From positions 1 to 6,710 of the forward strand of contig CALVIA010000053.1 of the NCBI GenBank assembly GCA_944329255.1: a stretch of 6,710 nt of DNA, read 5' to 3'. A program made the position numbers and the translations under genes. Of the stretch, positions 1-4,904 are shown one piece after another. The stretch is from an uncultured Bacilli bacterium. Lineage in GTDB: Bacteria > Bacillota_I > Bacilli_A > RF39 > UBA660. The notes under the pieces are model-generated. The model worked only from the letters and a program-made list of their open reading frames with translations, made no database searches and was not told the origin of the DNA. Each line of letters opens with the position of its first letter. Within the stretch, counting starts at the first letter, position 1.

Positions 1-47
1 CTAGTGCTAAAGAAGACGTTACTATTAACCCAATTAATCCAGTATAA
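1..47 (+). CDS. 3' end of an upstream gene (partial, unidentified)
   Basis: Reading from base 3 gives 14 sense codons (SAKEDVTINPINPV) and a TAA stop at 45-47, which sits at the foot of a terminator hairpin. Almost all third positions in this frame are A or T, as in the genes downstream. The alternative open frame starting at base 1 has many G/C third positions and would read through the terminator. The fragment is hydrophilic and too short to assign to a family. From its position it could be another component of the same transfer region, but the terminator and new promoter after it suggest it is transcribed separately. That it is a gene end is inference; no function is claimed. Confidence 0.5.
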   Translation, partial: SAKEDVTINPINPV

Positions 48-71
48 AAATGCAATAATTGCATTTTTTTT
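46..71 (+). terminator. Rho-independent terminator
   Basis: A perfect hairpin has AAAAATGCAA (46-55) pairing with TTGCATTTTT (59-68) around a three-base TAA loop, and the run of T continues to 71. Only two base pairs are G-C, so it is thermodynamically modest, but the shape and T tract are typical of AT-rich Firmicutes. It starts at the stop codon of the upstream gene fragment and precedes the promoter of the T4SS genes. Confidence 0.7.
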
Positions 72-101
72 ATTTTAATTATTTATTAATTTATTTATAT
101 A

Positions 102-110
102 TGTTATACT
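102..110 (+). promoter_or_regulatory. Extended -10 promoter for the T4SS operon
   Basis: TG at 102-103, one base, then TATACT at 105-110 forms an extended -10 element (TGnTATAAT-like) for the housekeeping sigma factor. No convincing TTGACA lies 16-18 bases upstream; the nearest candidate is TTTATT at about 82-87, which an extended -10 can tolerate. Bases 64-102 are only A and T and could act as an UP-like element. Transcription would begin near 116-117, giving a 5' leader of about 35 bases before the ATG at 152. No clear promoter is seen between the later genes, so this may drive at least the four genes to 4893. Confidence 0.6.
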
Positions 111-137
111 ATTAGAGATAATAGTTTTATTTTTTTT

Positions 138-144
138 AAGGGTG
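138..144 (+). promoter_or_regulatory. Ribosome binding site of the virB6-like gene
   Basis: AAGGGTG lies seven bases before ATG 152, directly after a T-rich stretch. An in-frame TAA at 137-139 rules out any longer reading, so this site fixes the start of the VirB6-like protein. Confidence 0.7.
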
Positions 145-151
145 TGATTTT

Positions 152-2230
152 ATGGCAACATCAACAATGGTAGGAATTTTTGCAATCGGATCTGTTACTG
201 GACTTATCACTGATGTTTTTAGAGTTCTTTTTTTAATTTTAGATGGAATTATATATGGATTTATTCCAATAGTATTTAGTTTAATGTATTCTTTATATGA
301 CATTAATACTATTTTATCTTCATCTAAGCAAGGTGAACTTATTAAAACAATGTCTGAAACTATATATTCTTTTATGTCAGTTGTGATGTTTTTTAGAATA
401 GGATTTTCTTTATTAACTATGATTGTTGATCCTTCAATAATTGGTGATAAAGAAAAAGGTGCAGGGAATATTGTAAAAAATGTTATGATGTGTTTAATAT
501 TGGTTGTTGTAGTTCCATATGGATTTAGATATGCAAGATTAATACAAAGTAAGGTTATAGATAATCAGTTAATTGAACAAGTTATTATTGGAACTGATGG
601 TAATAATGATCCAATAAAAATTGGAGAAGAACTCTCATTACAAATTTTTGGTGTTTTTGTTTATCCAAATGAAGATACATCTGGTAGTTTGAAATCTGAT
701 TATGATGCTGTTTTTAAAACAAAAACAAAACCTATTATTTCTTTAATGCCTTATATGACAAGCACAACCTCTTTAATTCCTACAATATTTAATGGTATTT
801 TTAGTGGTGAATCTGGTAGTTATAAATTGTCATATGTTTGGGGAATTTCAACTATATGTGGCATATATGTTTTATGGGTTGTTGTTAAATTAATGATTGA
901 TATTGCTTATCGTTCAATTAAATTTTTTGCATTGGAATTAATTTCGCCAATTGCAGTTGTTTCTTACATTGATCCTTCTTCTTCAAAAAAAGGTATATTT
1001 AACAAATGGTTAAATGAAACTGTAAAAACCTATCTTAGTCTATTTATCAGAATATTTGTTTTTGCACTTGTTTCAGTGATGTTACAAAACTTTAATTTAG
1101 GAACTGAAGATAGTAATTTTTTTGTAAAACTTTTTTGGTTACTTGCAATAATTGCATTTTTTAAAACTGCACCTAAATTTATTGATAATTTATTTGGAAC
1201 TTCTATTTCAAAAGACAGTGATACAAAATTTGCGTCTGATATGTTTAGAGGGGCATTAGGTGGAGTTGCACTTGGAACTATTGGTGGGATTCATGGCGCA
1301 ACAGTTGCAAAGAGAATGGGACAAAGTCCGTTTAGAGGTTTTTTATCTGGTGGTTGGTCTGGTGCAACAAAAGGGTATAATGCAGCTCATAAGGGAAGCA
1401 TTCCTGGAGTAGTTTCTGCTGCTACAGGTACATTAGATGCTACTAAAAAGAAATATGGATATTCTGTTGACAAAGAATATGATAAGCAATTTGAATTAAT
1501 GAAAAAATATTATCCTGTTGGAAAGAAAGCTAAGGCTGATGCTATTGCAAAAGCAGATGCTAATAATAAAAAAGATATTAGGGATGAATTCAATAGAACA
1601 GGTAAAGCAGCAAGAAAAGTTAACGGATATGATGTTAAATATGATAATTTATTTGGCGATGCTCAAGCAGAAGGTGCATATAAAGCTTATGTATCAAGTG
1701 TAGCCGAAACAAATGGTATACCAGGTATATCTGAAGAAGGTAAAAATGTATATGGAAGTGCTGCATTACAAAAAATGTATTCAACATTATCTAATATTCA
1801 ATCAACTAGAGCAAATGCTGAATATGAAATGAGAGTAGGTGCGTTTACACAAAAAGATTCTGCTGGTAAACAGGATGATATTATGGATGTATTTAATAGA
1901 GAAAATGCAAGACTTGCAAGTTTAGGTCAAGCAACTTATTCTGATTGGCAGACAATGTACAAAGATATTGGAAATATAAGTCCTACTGCAAATATTAGTG
2001 TTGATGATGCATTTAAAATTGCGGTTGATCATGAAATAGCAGTTAAAACTGGACATAATACAAGTGAATGGGCTAATATTGCTCAAAAAGATGAATCTGA
2101 TGCTGCTGGAGCTAAGAAAGAAGTTGAACGTTATGAAGCTTCTAATCAAGGGAAAGCAGATGCTAGAAGAAAGAAAATCTATGGTGAAGCTAAGAGTAGT
2201 ATTGAAGGACAAAATTTTAAAGGAATTTAA
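152..2230 (+). CDS. VirB6/TrbL-like polytopic T4SS membrane protein with long soluble C-terminal tail
   Basis: This 692-residue protein is the likely inner-membrane channel subunit of the conjugation apparatus. Hydrophobic segments lie at about residues 10-30, 31-48, 71-92, 110-127, 229-248, 255-272, 294-312 and 324-340. A roughly 100-residue loop (128-228) separates the two membrane blocks. The stretch around 264-300 (ISPIAVVSYIDPSSSKKG, then a KWL-containing segment leading into the next membrane helix) matches the pattern I recall for VirB6-like proteins of Firmicutes and mycoplasma conjugative elements (Mbov_0396-type). A Gly/Ala-rich stretch (365-430) follows the last helix, then about 260 highly charged residues rich in Lys, Asp, Ala and Tyr. 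This tail is probably cytoplasmic and of unknown role. The start is set by AAGGGTG seven bases upstream. The gene is first in the operon and ends 26 bases before the PrgI-like gene. The family call is strong from hydropathy and context; the precise subfamily is inference. Confidence 0.82.
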   Translation: MATSTMVGIFAIGSVTGLITDVFRVLFLILDGIIYGFIPIVFSLMYSLYDINTILSSSKQGELIKTMSETIYSFMSVVMFFRIGFSLLTMIVDPSIIGDKEKGAGNIVKNVMMCLILVVVVPYGFRYARLIQSKVIDNQLIEQVIIGTDGNNDPIKIGEELSLQIFGVFVYPNEDTSGSLKSDYDAVFKTKTKPIISLMPYMTSTTSLIPTIFNGIFSGESGSYKLSYVWGISTICGIYVLWVVVKLMIDIAYRSIKFFALELISPIAVVSYIDPSSSKKGIFNKWLNETVKTYLSLFIRIFVFALVSVMLQNFNLGTEDSNFFVKLFWLLAIIAFFKTAPKFIDNLFGTSISKDSDTKFASDMFRGALGGVALGTIGGIHGATVAKRMGQSPFRGFLSGGWSGATKGYNAAHKGSIPGVVSAATGTLDATKKKYGYSVDKEYDKQFELMKKYYPVGKKAKADAIAKADANNKKDIRDEFNRTGKAARKVNGYDVKYDNLFGDAQAEGAYKAYVSSVAETNGIPGISEEGKNVYGSAALQKMYSTLSNIQSTRANAEYEMRVGAFTQKDSAGKQDDIMDVFNRENARLASLGQATYSDWQTMYKDIGNISPTANISVDDAFKIAVDHEIAVKTGHNTSEWANIAQKDESDAAGAKKEVERYEASNQGKADARRKKIYGEAKSSIEGQNFKGI
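1144..1162. repeat. Second exact copy of the terminator core (19 nt) inside the virB6-like gene
   Basis: TGCAATAATTGCATTTTTT at 1144-1162 is identical to 51-69 in the terminator at the left end. In the gene it encodes the Ala-Ile-Ile-Ala-Phe-Phe part of the last membrane helix (residues about 332-337). It can form only a five-base-pair stem because the flanking A tract is missing. A shorter 13-nt piece (AATTGCATTTTTT) occurs a third time at 4989-5001 in the hydrolase gene. Coincidence in AT-rich DNA is the simplest reading. Confidence 0.45.
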
Positions 2231-2243
2231 TTATATGAATAAA

Positions 2244-2250
2244 AAGGAGG
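2244..2250 (+). promoter_or_regulatory. Ribosome binding site of the prgI-like gene
   Basis: AAGGAGG is a near-perfect anti-16S match six bases before ATG 2257, the strongest ribosome site in the window. It decides against the upstream ATG at 2235, which opens only a nine-codon frame that itself contains this site. Confidence 0.85.
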
Positions 2251-2256
2251 TATTAT

Positions 2257-2574
2257 ATGATTAATGGAGGATATTTAATACCAGCTAATACAAAAAGAGG
2301 TCAATTGATATTTGGGGTATTCACTGGACCTGATTTGATATTATTTGGTACAGGTGTTGGTTTTTCACTTATTCTTCTTTTGGCACTTGGTGCAAGTGAT
2401 ACAATTACATCTATTATATGTATAACACCAGCACTGTTTACAGGCTTTTTGGTATTACCAATACCTAATTATAGAAATGTTATTACATTTTTTAGATCAA
2501 TGATAACATTTTATAGTAATCAAAGAATATATAGGTGGAAAGGATGGTGTTTTTATGAGCGCACAAGGAAATAA
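2257..2574 (+). CDS. PrgI-family (VirB3/TrsC-like) small T4SS membrane protein
   Basis: This 105-residue protein has two closely spaced membrane segments (about 25-45 and 49-67) joined by a short turn. A conserved-looking cytosolic end follows, with PNYRN at 70-74 and YRWKGW at 92-97. Size, two-helix plan, the PNYR motif after helix two and the aromatic KGW end fit the PrgI family, the Gram-positive counterpart of VirB3. VirB3 proteins sit in the inner membrane and dock onto the VirB4 ATPase; in some systems the two are fused. The neighbourhood agrees, because its last 20 bases overlap the start of the VirB4 N-terminal-type gene, which suggests translational coupling. Family assignment rests on motifs, hydropathy and context, not on a database search. 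Confidence 0.85.
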   Translation: MINGGYLIPANTKRGQLIFGVFTGPDLILFGTGVGFSLILLLALGASDTITSIICITPALFTGFLVLPIPNYRNVITFFRSMITFYSNQRIYRWKGWCFYERTRK

Positions 2575-3100
2575 ATATTCTGAGGGATGGCTTCCTGTTA
2601 GAAGTATTACTAATGGAATGATTGTTCTTGATAATCATGAAAAAGTAACAGGAGTTAAAATCACACCGAGAAATATATTTATAATGGATGAAGATGCACA
2701 ACAAAATGTTATAAGACAACTTAATAATTTTTATAATACTATTGATTATGAATTTTGGTTAGTTGTATCTGATAGAGTTGTTGATATATCACTTTATCAG
2801 TCTCAACTACAACTTTTATATAACAATGTTTCTAAACCAAAAATTAGAAAACTGATTATGCAAGATATAAATAAAGGAAATTATTTTATGTCAAATAATG
2901 TTGTGGATACTGAATACTTTATATTATTTAGAGAAAAAAATCCTGAAATAATTCAAAAAAGAATTAGAACTATAATAAATGGTCTTGCTTCATGTGGTTT
3001 AAATGCAATGCAAACAACTAATGATGATTTAAGAACATTAATAGAGAATTTTCTTAATGGAGGGGTAAGAACTCAGTTTGGGACGGTGATGCCAGTATGA
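2555..3100 (+). CDS. VirB4 N-terminal-domain protein (TrsD-like)
   Basis: This 181-residue soluble protein has no signal peptide or membrane segment. It begins with a short polar leader, then GWLPVRSITNGMI at 11-23, a pattern like the start of Gram-positive VirB4 proteins. It continues through alternating beta/alpha-like stretches (EFWLVVSDR 66-74, YFILFREK 121-128) and ends with GGVRTQFGTVM at 169-179. It has no Walker motif. It resembles the N-terminal half of VirB4, which contacts VirB3 and the membrane, and together with the next gene gives 779 residues, the size of an undivided VirB4. Staphylococcal plasmid systems also place a separate TrsD before TrsE. AAAGGA (2539-2544) lies ten bases before the ATG. 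The gene starts within the PrgI-like gene and ends in an ATGA overlap with the ATPase. TGA at 3098-3100 is followed two codons later by an in-frame TAA, so the protein would end here under either genetic code. Confidence 0.72.
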   Translation: MSAQGNKYSEGWLPVRSITNGMIVLDNHEKVTGVKITPRNIFIMDEDAQQNVIRQLNNFYNTIDYEFWLVVSDRVVDISLYQSQLQLLYNNVSKPKIRKLIMQDINKGNYFMSNNVVDTEYFILFREKNPEIIQKRIRTIINGLASCGLNAMQTTNDDLRTLIENFLNGGVRTQFGTVMPV

Positions 3101-4893
3101 ACATAAAAACAGAATTAGCGCCTAAAGGAATTGAATTTAAGGCTAGTAATTTTATAATGAGTGATAAATATTGTACTATATTAACTATCATTTCTTATCC
3201 AAGATTAATTGGAGAGGGATATTTATCTTCTTTAACAAGTATGCCTGGAATAAAATTAGTTATTAAACACATTCCTGTACCATTTTCTAGTTTACAAAAA
3301 ATGATTAATAAACAGGTAGCAGAACTTAGACAAAAATATACTGAAGAACATGATAAAACTAATAAGGAAAGATATAGACAAGATGTTGAATCTCTTGAAT
3401 ATTTTGTTTCACAACTTGCAGCATCTCAAAGTAGAATATTTGATTTTCAAATGCATATTTTGATAACTGCTAATAGTGAAGATGAGTTAAATAATAAGAA
3501 ATTGTCTGTAAAAAATTATTTAGAAGCAATGGATATGAGAGCAATGTCTTTAAGATTTGAACAAGAAAAAATATTAAAGAGTATGCTTCCTATTTTTCCA
3601 AAAACTAGAGAAATATCTGATTTAGAGTCAAGAATTGGTACACCAATTCCGTCACCTACAATTGCTGCAATGTATCCATTTATTTTTGATAGTATAAAAG
3701 ACGAAGGATTATCAACTTTACTTGGAGTAGATTTTTCTGGTGGTGTTATTTTATTTAATCAATTTTTATTTCAAGTTAGAAAAGAAAATAATAGAAATAA
3801 TGCAAATTTGATTATTTTAGGTACATCTGGAAGTGGTAAATCTACTAGTGCAAAACTTATTTTAAGAGGACATATTAGAAATGATTATCAAATAGTAGCA
3901 ATTGATCCCGAAGGAGAACTTGAAGAAATGACAAAATTATATGATGGAAATTTTGTTGATTTAGGAAAAGGTGGAGAATTTGGAATGATTAATCCGCTAG
4001 AAATAGTAATAGATGCTGATGAGGAAGAAATTAGACAAGGGTTAGGATATACAGTTTTAACTAAGTCATTACAGTTTTTGAAAGCATTTATGAAATATTA
4101 TGATCCATCTATAACAGAAGATTTGTTAACATTGTTTAGTGAGGTTGTTCAAGATACATATAAAAGATTTGGTATTGATTTTAATACAGATTTTAGTAGA
4201 TTAAAATCATACGATTATCCAACTTTCTCAGATGTATATGCTACTATAAAGGGAAGATTATCTCAATATATGGATAAAACTAATGAGCAAGATATAATGG
4301 AGAGATTGGAGATTAAGGTAAGGCCATTAACGAAGGAATTAAAATACTTTTTTGATGGACATACAACTATTACAGGAAATACACATTTTATTGTATTTAA
4401 TATAAAAGAATTGATGAATTCTGAGGTTAATATAAGAAATGCATTATTTTTTAACATATTAAAATACGCATGGAGTTTATGTTTAAATAAAAATGAAAAT
4501 ACTGTTTTGTCTGTTGATGAAGCTCATGTTTTATTAGGTGCTAATAACTCTCTTGGTGCAGATTTTTTAGCACAGGTACAAAGAAGAGCAAGAAAATATA
4601 ACACTGGATCTATAATTATTACACAACAACCAAGTGATTTTTGTGATCCTAGTGTAATTACTCAAGGTAAAGCAATTTTTGATAATGCTTCTTATTATCT
4701 TGTTATGGGCTTGAAAAAACAAGCTGTCGAGGATTTATCTTTATTAATTGATTTAAATGATAATGAAAAAGAAAGTATTAAAAGATATAGTCAAGGTGAA
4801 GCATTATTTGTATGTGGAAATAGAAGAGTTAGAATGAATGTTATGGTTACTCCAGAAGAATTGGATTCATTTGGACAAGGTGGAGGATTATAA
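3097..4893 (+). CDS. VirB4-family conjugation ATPase (TrsE-like), motor domain
   Basis: This 598-residue cytoplasmic ATPase would energise T4SS assembly and transfer at the inner membrane. Walker A is GTSGSGKST at 242-250, with Lys248 binding phosphate. AIDPEGE (268-274) is the conserved strand after it. Walker B is TVLSVDEAH at 469-477, with Asp474 and Glu475. RRARKYN (496-502) and IIITQQPSDF (507-516) are the downstream conserved motifs of VirB4/HerA-type ATPases. The first 200 residues resemble the middle of a VirB4 protein (YPRLIGEGYL 34-43, KHIPVPFSSL 57-66). This supports the view that the preceding gene supplies the N-terminal part. The start ATG overlaps the upstream TGA as ATGA, with a weak GGTGAT six bases before it, so translation is probably coupled. 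No frameshift or missing catalytic residue is seen, and the end (SFGQGGGL) looks complete. VirB4 assignment is firm; subfamily naming (TrsE/CD1110-type) is from memory. Confidence 0.93.
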   Translation: MNIKTELAPKGIEFKASNFIMSDKYCTILTIISYPRLIGEGYLSSLTSMPGIKLVIKHIPVPFSSLQKMINKQVAELRQKYTEEHDKTNKERYRQDVESLEYFVSQLAASQSRIFDFQMHILITANSEDELNNKKLSVKNYLEAMDMRAMSLRFEQEKILKSMLPIFPKTREISDLESRIGTPIPSPTIAAMYPFIFDSIKDEGLSTLLGVDFSGGVILFNQFLFQVRKENNRNNANLIILGTSGSGKSTSAKLILRGHIRNDYQIVAIDPEGELEEMTKLYDGNFVDLGKGGEFGMINPLEIVIDADEEEIRQGLGYTVLTKSLQFLKAFMKYYDPSITEDLLTLFSEVVQDTYKRFGIDFNTDFSRLKSYDYPTFSDVYATIKGRLSQYMDKTNEQDIMERLEIKVRPLTKELKYFFDGHTTITGNTHFIVFNIKELMNSEVNIRNALFFNILKYAWSLCLNKNENTVLSVDEAHVLLGANNSLGADFLAQVQRRARKYNTGSIIITQQPSDFCDPSVITQGKAIFDNASYYLVMGLKKQAVEDLSLLIDLNDNEKESIKRYSQGEALFVCGNRRVRMNVMVTPEELDSFGQGGGL

Positions 4894-4904
4894 AAGTATA
4901 GTTT

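Noticed and set aside
1..78. Alternative upstream gene end in the frame beginning at base 1, stopping at 76-78
   Set aside because: Its third codon positions are unusually G/C-rich before base 46 and it would run through the terminator hairpin. The frame from base 3, stopping at 45-47, fits codon use and the terminator position better.
1518..1703. A 61-codon + strand frame within the VirB6-like gene
   Set aside because: It lies fully inside a well-supported gene, in another frame, with Lys/Leu/Met-rich composition typical of AT-rich shadow frames.
1922..2212. A 96-codon - strand frame rich in Ser, Phe and Ile
   Set aside because: It is antisense to the VirB6-like tail. No promoter or ribosome site is visible, and the composition is what the complement of Lys/Asn/Glu codons gives.
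2064..2264. A 66-codon + strand frame, including the nine-codon ATG 2235 frame before the PrgI-like gene
   Set aside because: It overlaps the end of the VirB6-like gene out of frame and has no ribosome site of its own. The AAGGAGG inside it serves ATG 2257.
2492..2719. A 75-codon - strand frame across the PrgI/VirB4 junction
   Set aside because: It is antisense to two supported genes, has no ribosome site, and has a shadow-like composition.
4263..4457. A 64-codon - strand frame inside virB4
   Set aside because: It is antisense to the conserved motor domain with no supporting signals.
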